This document shows, piece after piece, positions 27,040 through 35,271 of a stretch of 64,000 bases of DNA; the first letter of the stretch is position 1, and each line of letters begins with the position of its first letter. The notes under the pieces are model-generated. The model made no database searches, was not told the origin of the DNA, and saw only the letters and a program-made list of their open reading frames with translations. The position numbers were made by a program, and so were the translations under genes. This DNA comes from Rhodococcus sp. SMB37 (GTDB taxonomy: Bacteria; Actinomycetota; Actinomycetes; Mycobacteriales; Mycobacteriaceae), in NCBI RefSeq assembly GCF_004345605.1, contig NZ_SLVY01000004.1:310001-374000 (forward strand), in the 5' to 3' direction.

Positions 27040-27699
27040 TCAGCCGGTTCGCTGCGTGGCTTCGAGGTGCCGGAGCACCGCGACGACCCGTCGGTCGGAG
27101 TCGTCACCGGCCTGCAGGTCGAGCTTGGCGAAGATGTTCCGGATGTGTTTGTGCACGGCGTTTTCGGTGATGACCAGCCGAGTCGCTATTGCGCTGTTTC
27201 CCAGCCCCTCGGCCATCAATGCCAGTACCTCCCGCTCCCGGGCGGTCAGGTCGGACAGCCGGTGGGCGGCACGCTCTCGCGCGAAGAGCTGGGCCACCAC
27301 TTCGGGATCGATCGCGGTGCCGCCATCCGCGACACGGTGCAGGGCTTCGAGGAAGGTGTGGACCCGCCCGACCCGTTCCTTGAGCAGATACCCGGTGCGA
27401 TGGGAGCCGCCCGCGAGCAGTGCGGTGGCGAAACTCTGCTCCACGTAGGCCGAGAGCACCAGAATCGCGAGTTCGGGATGCGACGCCCGGGCTGCGACGG
27501 CCGCCCGAATGCCCTCGTCGGTGTGGGTCGGTGGCATGCGGACGTCGACGATGGCGACGTCGGGGTGATGGTGTTCCACGACTTCCAGCAACGCGTCGGG
27601 TTCGCCCACCGCGGCGACCACATCGAGTCCCTCGCCGCGCAACAACAGCACGAGCCCTTCCCGGAGCAGCGCGTCGTCCTCGGCCACCACTATCCGCAC
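27040..27699 (-). CDS. NarL/LuxR-family response regulator
   Basis: 219 residues. The receiver domain has acidic residues at 8-9 and the phospho-acceptor Asp52 in VAIVDVRMP. The C-terminal LuxR HTH is LTAREREVLALMAEGLGNSAIATRLVITENAVHKHI. GTG 27699 overlaps the end of the histidine kinase gene by 10 bases, so it is made with its kinase. Its likely target is the divergent ABC exporter operon across the 28965-29188 region. Confidence 0.93.
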   Translation of the reverse strand: MRIVVAEDDALLREGLVLLLRGEGLDVVAAVGEPDALLEVVEHHHPDVAIVDVRMPPTHTDEGIRAAVAARASHPELAILVLSAYVEQSFATALLAGGSHRTGYLLKERVGRVHTFLEALHRVADGGTAIDPEVVAQLFARERAAHRLSDLTAREREVLALMAEGLGNSAIATRLVITENAVHKHIRNIFAKLDLQAGDDSDRRVVAVLRHLEATQRTG

Positions 27700-28964
27700 G
27701 GGATCACCACCTCCACGATCGTCGGCCCGCCGGCGGGGCTGTGCACCTGCAGTGTCCCGTCGTGGGCCTCGACACGTCCCCGGATTCCGGCCAGCCCGGA
27801 TCCGTGCCCGACGACGGCGCCGCCGGAACCGTTGTCCTCCACCTCGATCACGAGTTCGTCGCCTCGCTGCCGCACTCGCACCTCCGCTCGCTGTGCCCCA
27901 CTGTGCCGGGTGACATTGGTGAGCGCCTCCGCCACCGTGTAATAGGCGATGGCTTCGATGGCCACGGGACATCGCGACATCACGCGTGCGTCGACACGGG
28001 TCTCCACCGGGCACTGCGCCGCCAGCGCAGACAAGGCTCCCGACAGGCCATCGGATTCGAGGACGGGCGGCAGGATGCCGCGCACCACCGAGCGCAGTTC
28101 CGCCAAGGCCGCCTCGACGCTCTGTTGGGCGCGCTCGAGCAAGGGGTCGGCAGTGGACGGGTCGCGGGCCAGCGCCTGGCGGGCCGCTCCGGTGAGTACG
28201 GCGACGGTCACGAGCCGATTCTGCGCGCCGTCGTGCAGCGCCCGCTCGATCCGGCGCAACTCCACGGCGTGTGCGTCGAGAGCGGCCGCTCGTGTTGCGG
28301 TGAGCTCCGCGATGCGTTCGGACAGGTCGACGTCCGGGTGCGGGGCCAACAAGCGGATGCCGGGGGCGACCTGTGCCCGGAGCAGCAATGGGGGCAACGC
28401 GAACCACAGGATCGCCCAGCAGAGACCGGTGACGATTGCCCAGCGTGCACCGGCCCATGAGTCGACGGTGACAAAGCCACCGAGGATGGTCGCGCCACCC
28501 GACGGCACCGAGTTCCACCACAGCGGAGCGCTGAGCTCCTCCACCGCATTCGAGAGCAGTTCCAACGGCAGCAGGCCGACGACGAGCCCGAATGTCGCGT
28601 GGATGCACATCCATGCGATGTCTCGTCGGGGTCCGGGATCGGAGCGCAGGAACCGCCAGGCCTCTCGCCACTCGGTGGGAACGCGGTTGTACGGCGACGG
28701 AACAGCAGTTCCGATCGCGGCGAGTCGTCGTCGTTCCAGATCTGCGATCCACCGGACACCGGACAGCGCCGGCGCGAGCAGAAGCACTCCGACACCCACC
28801 AGGCACAGCGCTGCAACCAGGATCAGAGCAATCACGCCCAGAAGCGCCAGCGTTGCGGTTCCGGCTCCGAGCACCAGCCATTTCGTCGCGACGGCTGTCT
28901 TCGTCACCGCGGCAACTGCATTCGCGCGCAGCGCAGTTCGTCGGGTGTCGCTGACGGCAGTCAC
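27690..28964 (-). CDS. DesK/NarX-type sensor histidine kinase
   Basis: 424 residues. The N-terminal half has four or more transmembrane helices (about 28-68, 117-140, 160-196) with almost no extracellular domain, as in kinases that sense membrane stress or a partner transporter. The HisKA_3 box is LRRIERALHDGAQNRLV with His244. VAEALTNVTRHSGAQ and VEDNGSGG...GSGLAGIRGRV are the N and G boxes of the ATPase domain. It is paired with the response regulator downstream. Confidence 0.92.
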   Translation of the reverse strand: MTAVSDTRRTALRANAVAAVTKTAVATKWLVLGAGTATLALLGVIALILVAALCLVGVGVLLLAPALSGVRWIADLERRRLAAIGTAVPSPYNRVPTEWREAWRFLRSDPGPRRDIAWMCIHATFGLVVGLLPLELLSNAVEELSAPLWWNSVPSGGATILGGFVTVDSWAGARWAIVTGLCWAILWFALPPLLLRAQVAPGIRLLAPHPDVDLSERIAELTATRAAALDAHAVELRRIERALHDGAQNRLVTVAVLTGAARQALARDPSTADPLLERAQQSVEAALAELRSVVRGILPPVLESDGLSGALSALAAQCPVETRVDARVMSRCPVAIEAIAYYTVAEALTNVTRHSGAQRAEVRVRQRGDELVIEVEDNGSGGAVVGHGSGLAGIRGRVEAHDGTLQVHSPAGGPTIVEVVIPCG

Positions 28965-29062
28965 GGGTCCTCCTCGGATCCTCGCGTGGAGGCAGTGGGT
29001 GTGCCGACGGTATGCCCTGCGTGCCCGTGCCGTCCATACGAGTGCGTCGACAGGGACGAACA

Positions 29063-29078
29063 GTACAGCCTGCTGTAC
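29063..29078. promoter_or_regulatory. Palindromic operator GTACAGC-CT-GCTGTAC
   Basis: A perfect 7+2+7 inverted repeat in the divergent region, a typical size for a NarL-type dimer site. The same GTACAGC core recurs upstream of malic enzyme (41732-41749). Binding protein is unknown; the adjacent response regulator is the best guess. Confidence 0.5.
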
Positions 29079-29093
29079 CGGAAGCCGGTAGCT

Positions 29094-29109
29094 GTCGGGA
29101 TGTCGGGAT
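29094..29109 (+). repeat. Tandem GTCGGGAT repeat
   Basis: Two exact head-to-tail copies of GTCGGGAT (29094-29101 and 29102-29109), 16 bases after the palindrome and 80 bases before the first gene of the exporter operon. It may be an additional regulator site or chance. Confidence 0.3.
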
Positions 29110-29188
29110 GACGTGACTGCTCATAGCGTCGAGACCAGTGGACGTACAACCGCGCCGCGCAGCGGCCTCGACTCCTGGAGGAGACATC

Positions 29189-29452
29189 GTGGACGACCCG
29201 TACGGCATCCGACCGAACCAAGGATCCGGAACACCCCAACCACTCTCGGCAGCCGACATTCGACCGGGCGGGGAACCTCGTGAGCGGGCGACGGGGACGC
29301 TGTGGGTCGCACTCGCGGTCTGCGTCGGCCTGAACGCCGTGTTCTCGATCCTCAAGCCCGACGATGTGCTGTTCTCGCTGGTGTTCGGGATCCCCGCAGT
29401 CCTCTGTCTCGTGATGCTGGTGGCGCGCTACCTGGGGCGGCGACGTTCGTGA
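29189..29452 (+). CDS. Small two-helix membrane protein of the exporter operon
   Basis: 87 residues from GTG 29189, which has GGAGGAG at a good distance; a longer start at 29138 lacks a ribosome site. A Pro/Gly-rich cytoplasmic N-terminus precedes two transmembrane helices (TLWVALAVCVGLNAVFSIL and VLFSLVFGIPAVLCLVMLVA) and an Arg-rich end. No family was recognised. As first gene of the divergent operon it could be an accessory or sensor subunit. Confidence 0.75.
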   Translation: MDDPYGIRPNQGSGTPQPLSAADIRPGGEPRERATGTLWVALAVCVGLNAVFSILKPDDVLFSLVFGIPAVLCLVMLVARYLGRRRS

Positions 29453-29496
29453 ACACTGGCGTAGCGCACACCGGGTCCAGCCTCGAGGGAAAATCC

Positions 29497-30228
29497 GTGA
29501 CGGCTGCGATCCGGTTGGAGCAGGTGACCAAAATCCATCGGCCCAAGGGCGATAGAGGAGGCGCCCCCGCACTCGACGACGTGAGCCTGACCGTCCCGCG
29601 CGGCGCATTCCTTGCCGTCATGGGTCGATCCGGTTCCGGGAAGAGCACGTTACTGCACTGCGCGGCCGGACTCGATGCGCCGACACGCGGCAGGGTGTGG
29701 ATCGGAGACACGGAGATCGGCCGGCTGCGGGAGACCGCCCGAACACGGCTTCGGCGTGAACGGGTGGGATTCGTGTTCCAGGCCTACAACCTGATCCCGT
29801 CCCTGACTCTCGAAGAGAACATCACCCTTCCTCTTCGCTTGGCCGAGACACCCGGCGACGAAACGTGGCTCGGAGCCATCGTCGACCGGGTCGGTCTGGG
29901 CGACTTCCTGTCTCGCAAACCCGGAGAACTCTCCGGCGGACAGCAACAGCGGGTCGCGGTGGCGCGCGCACTCGCGACCCGCCCCGACGTCGTCTTCGCC
30001 GACGAACCGACGGGCGCGCTGGACCCGGCCACCGGCGATCAGATCCTTTCCCTCCTGGATGATCTCGTGCGCGACCTCGGGCAGACCGTCGTGATGGTCA
30101 CGCACGACCCGTCGGCTGCAGCCCGAGCACACGATGTCGTGGTGATGGAAGGTGGCCGCATCGTTCAGGTCCTGCACAGCCCCGACGCACCTCTGTTGAC
30201 CGCCGTGCTCGGAGGACGAGCCCGATGA
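29497..30228 (+). CDS. ABC exporter ATP-binding protein (MacB/LolD type)
   Basis: 243 residues. Walker A is [10 protein letters not shown], the Q-loop is [17 protein letters not shown], the signature [15 protein letters not shown], and Walker [13 protein letters not shown]. The EPTGALD form and the FtsX-type partner place it in the MacB/LolD group exporting peptides, antibiotics or lipoproteins. GAGGGA precedes GTG 29497; an alternative GTG at 29449 would overlap the upstream stop. It overlaps the permease gene by ATGA. Confidence 0.92.
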   Translation: MTAAIRLEQVTKIHRPKGDRGGAPALDDVSLTVPRGAFLAVMGRSGSGKSTLLHCAAGLDAPTRGRVWIGDTEIGRLRETARTRLRRERVGFVFQAYNLIPSLTLEENITLPLRLAETPGDETWLGAIVDRVGLGDFLSRKPGELSGGQQQRVAVARALATRPDVVFADEPTGALDPATGDQILSLLDDLVRDLGQTVVMVTHDPSAAARAHDVVVMEGGRIVQVLHSPDAPLLTAVLGGRAR

Positions 30229-32714
30229 CGGTGCGATTGCCTGTCCGGGTCGGTGAAGTGCTCGCGGTGGTGTGTGCGGTGGCGGCGGGCGCGGCGCTGG
30301 TCACGTTCTGTCTCATCATGGCCGAGTCGGGACTTCGTTCGCAGGTCCCCACGGATCGGTTCGCCGGTGTCGACATGGTCGTCGGCGGCGACCAGAGTGT
30401 CCCGCAGGACGAAGACTTCGATCCGGTACTGCCCGAGCAGGCCGGGGTCCCGTCGGATCTCGCCCACGAGGTGTCGGAGATACCGGGGGTGCGTGCGGTT
30501 GCGACAGATCTGAGCTTTCCGGCTGTGGTCACCGACGGTCGCGGTGGGGTGCTGTCGGTGGAGTCGGTCCGAGACAACGGACACGGATGGAGCTCTCTAC
30601 TCGGAACAATCGACCTGACCGGTGACGCACCGAGGGGTCCCGCCGACGTCGTGCTGACCGCGGATGCGGCTGCCCCGGCGGGTGTCTCGGTCGGCGACCA
30701 GGTCGAGGTACTGCTCCGGGGACAGGCCCGGGACATGCGGGTCACCGGTGTCGCAGATCTCCCGGGCGGTGGCGTATTCGTCAGCGACTCCTCGGCGCGG
30801 GAACTCTCCCGGAAGCCGGCGGACACCGCAGATCTCCTCACCGTCGCGTTCGACGACGACGCGGATGCGGCCGCGGTCACCGACCGCGTCGAGGAACTCG
30901 TCGCGGGACGAGGTTTCGTGGTAGCGACGGGCGCTGACATCGGCCGAGTCGAGCGGCCGGCGGCGGCCTCCGGGACGCGCATGCTGACGGCCGCGGCGTT
31001 CTCCGTCGGGGGAGTGGTCGTAGTCCTCGTCGGATTCATCACCGCGGGAGCGGTTTCCGTCGGGGTGGCCAACCGGTCACGGGAAATCGCATTGCTCCGT
31101 GCTGTGGGGGCGACGCCGCGACAGATCCGGTCGATGACGGCGCAACAGACGACCCGTGCGGCCTTCGGGGCCGTGATCGTCGGCGTCATCGGCGGCCATC
31201 TGTTGTCTGCGGCGGCCACGCAGTCGTTGGTCTCGGTGGGAATGCTGGCGACCGGGCAGTCGCTGAGTTGGAGTCCCGGTCCGGCGCTGGGTGCCGGGCT
31301 GCTGATGCTGGGCATGGTTCAGGTGGCGGCGCGCGCGGGATCGTTACGTATCTCCCGGATGTCGGGCGCCGAGGCGATCGTCGAGACCGAGGCCGAACCT
31401 CGCGGCGGCGGTCCGGGTCGGACCCGGGTGGGGTTCGTGGTGCTGGCGCTCTCGGCCGGATCCGCCCTCGTCCCCCTCGGCATCCGAAGCGAGGAAGCCC
31501 TCATCGGTACGGCGTCGGGAACGCTGCTGGCGAGCATCGGTGTGTCGCTGATCGCCCCCGCGATGGTGAGGCGTATCTGCGGGTGGATCGCGCCAAGGAC
31601 CGGTTCTGCGAGCAGGTGGCTCGCCGTGCGTAACTCGGGCAGCCATGCGCTGCGGACCGGTGGTGCCGTCAGTGTCCTCGCACTCGCGGTCGGACTGCTG
31701 ACCACACAGATCTTCGCCGGGACCACTGCGAGCGCCACGATGGATCACGAGGTGAGGGAAGGCGCAGTCGCCGATGTGGTCGTGTCCGCACCCGCCGCGG
31801 GCGGAGTGTCGTCGTCGGCGCTCGCGGCGATCGAGCGCGCGCCCTCGTCGACCGCGGCCGTCGCTATGATCCGGTCCACCGTGATACGTCCGTTTCAGCA
31901 GGACGGCGGACCACGTGCCGAGGAGTATCCGATGCTCGCTGTCGGTCCCGGCGTCGGACGAGCACTCGATCTCGGGGTCACCGACGGCGACCTGACGCAC
32001 CTCACCGGTGATTCCGTTGCAATGGATTCCGCTGCTGCCAGGCTTGCCGGGGTCGATGTCGGCGACACCCTGCCGCTGATCCTGTCGGATGGGACGGAGG
32101 TGGAGCCGACGGTGGTCGCGACATACGCGCGCGGCTTCGGTTTCGGCAAGATCGTCGCGGCGTCGGACCTACTCCCGGACGGTTCGTCCGGGCCCTACGA
32201 CGAGGTGCTCGTCGCCGGAGACCACGCGCGGATCACCACCGAACTCGCGCCGCTTCTCACGGACTCGCCCGGCATGCAGATCGACGATGCCCGCACGGCC
32301 CTGACGGGACCGTCCGCGCAGGATCCTTCACGCGTGCTCAACATCGCCGTGTCCCTCGCCCTGATGGGGTACATCCTGCTCGGTGTCGCCAACCGTCTCG
32401 TGGCGAGCACACTCCGCCGTCGACGGGAGTGGCAACTGCTGCGGGCCGTCGGGGCAACCCCGCGCCAACTCCGCACGATGGCGTGGTCCGAAACCCTGCT
32501 GGTCTGCCTCATTGCAACGGTCATCGGACTGGTGATCTCCCTCGGCCCGATGACGATGCTGGCCATCGGTTTCGTCGGGAAACCCTGGCCCCAGGGCCCG
32601 TTGTGGACCGTGGTGGCGACGGTGTTCGTCACCTGTGTGGTCGCGCACCTGGCGACGACGATGCCAGCGCGCCATCTGCTGCGAGGATCGGGCGTCCCTG
32701 TGCCGGCGGGGTGA
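30225..32714 (+). CDS. FtsX-type ABC exporter permease with two FtsX domains
   Basis: 829 residues. There is an N-terminal transmembrane helix, then a large extracytoplasmic domain (about 40-250). Next comes an FtsX core (GVVVVLVGFITAGAVSVGVANRSREIALLRAVGATPRQI) and further helices. A second extracytoplasmic domain and second FtsX core end the protein (ALMGYILLGVANRLVASTLRRRREWQLLRAVGATPRQL). With the ATPase it forms a probable efflux or envelope-remodelling pump under control of the adjacent two-component system. Cargo is unknown. Confidence 0.9.
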   Translation: MTVRLPVRVGEVLAVVCAVAAGAALVTFCLIMAESGLRSQVPTDRFAGVDMVVGGDQSVPQDEDFDPVLPEQAGVPSDLAHEVSEIPGVRAVATDLSFPAVVTDGRGGVLSVESVRDNGHGWSSLLGTIDLTGDAPRGPADVVLTADAAAPAGVSVGDQVEVLLRGQARDMRVTGVADLPGGGVFVSDSSARELSRKPADTADLLTVAFDDDADAAAVTDRVEELVAGRGFVVATGADIGRVERPAAASGTRMLTAAAFSVGGVVVVLVGFITAGAVSVGVANRSREIALLRAVGATPRQIRSMTAQQTTRAAFGAVIVGVIGGHLLSAAATQSLVSVGMLATGQSLSWSPGPALGAGLLMLGMVQVAARAGSLRISRMSGAEAIVETEAEPRGGGPGRTRVGFVVLALSAGSALVPLGIRSEEALIGTASGTLLASIGVSLIAPAMVRRICGWIAPRTGSASRWLAVRNSGSHALRTGGAVSVLALAVGLLTTQIFAGTTASATMDHEVREGAVADVVVSAPAAGGVSSSALAAIERAPSSTAAVAMIRSTVIRPFQQDGGPRAEEYPMLAVGPGVGRALDLGVTDGDLTHLTGDSVAMDSAAARLAGVDVGDTLPLILSDGTEVEPTVVATYARGFGFGKIVAASDLLPDGSSGPYDEVLVAGDHARITTELAPLLTDSPGMQIDDARTALTGPSAQDPSRVLNIAVSLALMGYILLGVANRLVASTLRRRREWQLLRAVGATPRQLRTMAWSETLLVCLIATVIGLVISLGPMTMLAIGFVGKPWPQGPLWTVVATVFVTCVVAHLATTMPARHLLRGSGVPVPAG

Positions 32715-32722
32715 TCCGCCAC

Positions 32723-32735
32723 TAGTCTCGACACA
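32723..32735 (+). promoter_or_regulatory. Leaderless promoter of the coiled-coil protein gene
   Basis: TAGTCT (32723-32728), six bases, then ATG 32735; the same hexamer and spacing as at tatB. It suggests this gene is not part of the ABC operon that ends 20 bases earlier. Confidence 0.5.
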
Positions 32736-33589
32736 TGCCCACGCTCGATTCGGTGGCGGACTCCCTGTACGGCCTGGACCCCGGGGGGTTCATCGCCGCG
32801 CGCACCGAGTACGCGGCGCAGGCCCGCGAGTCGGGTGATCGCGAGCTCACCGCTGCGATCGGCCGGCTCCGCAAACCGACGGTTGCCGCATGGCTGGTGA
32901 ACCTGCTGGCACGTGAGCGGGTCGACGAACTCGGTGTCCTCCTCGAACTCGGCGACGCCCTGCGTACCGCGCAGCGAACCCTGTCCGGCCAGGACCTGCG
33001 CACACTGTCGGCCCAACGACGGCAAGTGATCTCCGCCCTCGAGAAGGACGTCGCCGAACTCGCCTCCGAACGGGGGAGAAACGTCAGCGAGAGCGCGCTG
33101 CGGGAGGTCGCACAGACCCTCAACGCCGCTCTTGCGGACCCGGCGATCGCCGACCGTGTGCGCGCGGGGCGGCTCGACGCGATCATCGAACCGAGTGGCA
33201 TCGGCGACCTCGGCGGGTTCGGAGACCTGTCGTCGGCGCCGCTGAGCGTGGTTCCCGAGCGCACGGACGCACGATACGAGCGCACTGCCGGACGAGCGGA
33301 TCGCGCCGCAGAGCGAGCCGAACTGAATGAGGCGACCGCCGTGGCAGAGGGTGCGCGCCGTGCGGTCGAGCATGCGCGCACCACCGCGACGGAAGCAGAT
33401 GAGGAACTCGCCCGCCACGAGGCGGAGGTCGCGGCACTGCAGGAGAAACTGCTCCACGCCGAACAACAACGCAAGTTCGCACGTCGCGCGGTCGCGGCGG
33501 CGAAGAAGGACGTCACCGCTGCGGAACGCGAGGCAGCCGCAGCCGAAGCCGCCGTGGTGCGGCTCGAGAGGCGTCATTCACCCGAGTGA
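32735..33589 (+). CDS. Hypothetical coiled-coil protein
   Basis: 284 residues, soluble, no signal peptide. Residues 1-165 are helical (YGLDPGGFIAARTEYAAQARESGDR, then GRLRKPTVAAWLVNLLARE), a pattern seen in unnamed actinobacterial proteins. Residues about 185-280 form a long Ala/Glu/Arg coiled coil. No catalytic motif is visible and function is unknown. The 3' end overlaps the convergent phosphatase gene by 12 bases. Confidence 0.75.
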   Translation: MPTLDSVADSLYGLDPGGFIAARTEYAAQARESGDRELTAAIGRLRKPTVAAWLVNLLARERVDELGVLLELGDALRTAQRTLSGQDLRTLSAQRRQVISALEKDVAELASERGRNVSESALREVAQTLNAALADPAIADRVRAGRLDAIIEPSGIGDLGGFGDLSSAPLSVVPERTDARYERTAGRADRAAERAELNEATAVAEGARRAVEHARTTATEADEELARHEAEVAALQEKLLHAEQQRKFARRAVAAAKKDVTAAEREAAAAEAAVVRLERRHSPE

Positions 33590-34015
33590 CGGGAACCGTG
33601 CGACGAAGCGGCGTTGCCACGGGGTTTCGACCGCGCGCGGGTGGTAATGGCGGCGGACGAATGCGACTGCTTCCTTCGCCGGAACGCCGTCGAGTACCGC
33701 GAGGCACGCAAGTGCGGTTCCGGTGCGCCCCCGCCCACCCGTGCAGGCGACTTCCACCCGTTGCCGTCCTGCACGGACCCACGCCTCGTACAGGGTGTCG
33801 TATGCGTCCTGGGAGTCGGACGGCACCCGGAAGTCGGGCCAACGGACCCAGCGCGAATCCCAGTCGATGGCGACCAGCGGACGCCCCTGGAGGTAGACAC
33901 CGAATTCGGGTAGTGGGATTTCGGGTAGGGGGGCACGCAACGAGCGACCACGAACGAGCCGCCCCGACGGGAGCTGCAGCACGCCGGGGGAGGCGATGTC
34001 CCATTCCTCTTGCAC
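33578..34015 (-). CDS. Tyrosine-phosphatase-like protein
   Basis: 145 residues. A WPD-loop-like RWPDF (Asp61, possible general acid) and the P-loop CTGGRGRTG (Cys91-x5-Arg97) match cysteine phosphatases, and the spacing is plausible for a small PTP/DSP fold. The residue before the cysteine is Ala rather than the usual His, so activity is not certain. Substrate unknown. GTG start; convergent with the coiled-coil gene. Confidence 0.75.
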   Translation of the reverse strand: MQEEWDIASPGVLQLPSGRLVRGRSLRAPLPEIPLPEFGVYLQGRPLVAIDWDSRWVRWPDFRVPSDSQDAYDTLYEAWVRAGRQRVEVACTGGRGRTGTALACLAVLDGVPAKEAVAFVRRHYHPRAVETPWQRRFVARFPSLG

Positions 34016-34091
34016 GGTGGAAACCTACCTGTGCTCGTGTGGTCGACCTGTCTCACACGCTTCGTGTCGGTGGTGTGTGTCAAGGTGCACT

Positions 34092-35207
34092 GTGGCTACC
34101 GGCACTCTGACCGATCGGGCGCTCGGGCGCGCGACCCTTGCTCGTCAGCATCTGCTGCGTCGGAGCGACACGGATCCGCTGGCCATGATCGAGCATCTAC
34201 TGGGGCTGCAGGCCCAGGCCCCGACCCCGCCCTACTACGCACTGTGGACTCGTCTCCGCGGCTTCCGCCCCGAGTCGCTGTCGGCGCTTCTCGAGTCCCG
34301 ACGTGTGGTGCGGATCGTGCTGATGCGCGGCACCGTGTTCGCGGTGTCCGCGGCCGACGCACACGCACTGCGTCCATGGGTGCAACCGCTGCTCGACAAC
34401 GACCTCGACGCCAACCCGATCCACGGCGCCGGCCTGCGCGGCGTCGATCGGACGGCCCTCGCGTCGCTTGCGCGAGAGCTGCTGTCCGACACCCCGCGAA
34501 CCCAGGCTGAGCTCCGGCCGCTGCTGGCTGATCATTTCCCCGGTCAGGACCCTGCAGCGCTCGCACACGGTGTGCGGTGCCTGCTTCCGCTGGTGCAGGT
34601 CACGCCGCGCGGGTTATGGGGGCGCTCGGGGCAGCCGCGTCTCGCACCCCTGGACGTATGGGCCGGCCCGCCGGAATCGGACCTCCCGAGCCCGGACCGA
34701 CTCGTTCTGCGATACCTCGCGGCGTTCGGCCCCGCGAGCGTTCGCGACGTGCAGGCATGGTGCGGCCTGACCAGGTTGTCGGAGATCGTCGATCGGCTGC
34801 GCCCGCAACTCGCGACCTTCCGCGACGAGCGTGGGATCGAACTGTTCGATCTGCCCGACGCCCCGCGCCCCGACCCGTCCACCCCCGCACCGGTGCGGAT
34901 CCTCGCTCCGTTCGACAATGCGCTGCTCTCGCACGCCGATCGCCGACGGTTCATTTCGGACGAACACCGTGCCCGCACGATGACGAAGAACGGAATCATC
35001 GCTCCTCTGGTGCTCGTCGGCGGTCGAGTCGCCGGAGCCGCGAAGCTGACCATCGGCGGCACATCCGCGGTGCTGGAAGTCACGCCGTGGCGCTCGCTGA
35101 CGTCATCGAACCGGTCGGCGATCGAGACCGAAGGGATGAAGCTGGTGAGGTTCGCCGCCCCGGCGGCAGGCGACCACGATGTACGGCTCGGTACCGACTC
35201 TGCGTGA
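34092..35207 (+). CDS. HTH_42 winged-helix protein, AlkZ-like DNA glycosylase candidate
   Basis: 371 residues of the winged-helix DNA-binding (HTH_42, formerly DUF1006) family. LGLQAQAPTPPYYALW contains a Q-x-Q motif (Gln40, Gln42). In AlkZ, the azinomycin-resistance glycosylase that unhooks DNA crosslinks, this motif is catalytic, whereas the YcaQ/AlkX branch has Q-x-D. Three winged-helix modules and the C-terminal barrel (DNALLSHADRRRFI, VGGRVAG) fit. GTG 34092 has AAGG six bases upstream. Activity is inferred. Confidence 0.8.
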   Translation: MATGTLTDRALGRATLARQHLLRRSDTDPLAMIEHLLGLQAQAPTPPYYALWTRLRGFRPESLSALLESRRVVRIVLMRGTVFAVSAADAHALRPWVQPLLDNDLDANPIHGAGLRGVDRTALASLARELLSDTPRTQAELRPLLADHFPGQDPAALAHGVRCLLPLVQVTPRGLWGRSGQPRLAPLDVWAGPPESDLPSPDRLVLRYLAAFGPASVRDVQAWCGLTRLSEIVDRLRPQLATFRDERGIELFDLPDAPRPDPSTPAPVRILAPFDNALLSHADRRRFISDEHRARTMTKNGIIAPLVLVGGRVAGAAKLTIGGTSAVLEVTPWRSLTSSNRSAIETEGMKLVRFAAPAAGDHDVRLGTDSA

Positions 35208-35240
35208 GAGGGCCGACCAGCCATGAATCGAGGCCCCAGG

Positions 35241-35271
35241 GTCGGGCGTATGAGAGTGTCGGGCGTATGAG
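35241..35271 (+). repeat. 17-bp-period duplication at the Eis-like start
   Basis: GTCGGGCGTATGAG occurs at 35241-35254 and 35258-35271. The second copy supplies ATG 35267 of the Eis-like gene. The first gives ATG 35250, opening a six-codon frame whose TGA (35268-35270) overlaps that start. Confidence 0.6.

Larger units (their letters stand above)
28965..29188. other. Divergent control region between two-component and ABC exporter operons
   Basis: 224 bases containing a 16-bp palindrome (29063-29078), a tandem 8-bp repeat (29094-29109) and GTATG/CATAC arms about 22 bases apart near 29011-29039. No coding signal was seen. It is the natural place for the response regulator to act. Confidence 0.5.

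Noticed and set aside
27040..29355. A single long minus-strand frame covering response regulator and kinase
   Set aside because: Only its last 219 residues resemble a protein; the rest is an out-of-frame shadow of the kinase gene, which has its own conserved motifs.
35241..35271. Direct repeat considered as an attachment site or insertion footprint
   Set aside because: No integrase, transposase or second copy at a distance; it is better explained as a local tandem duplication.
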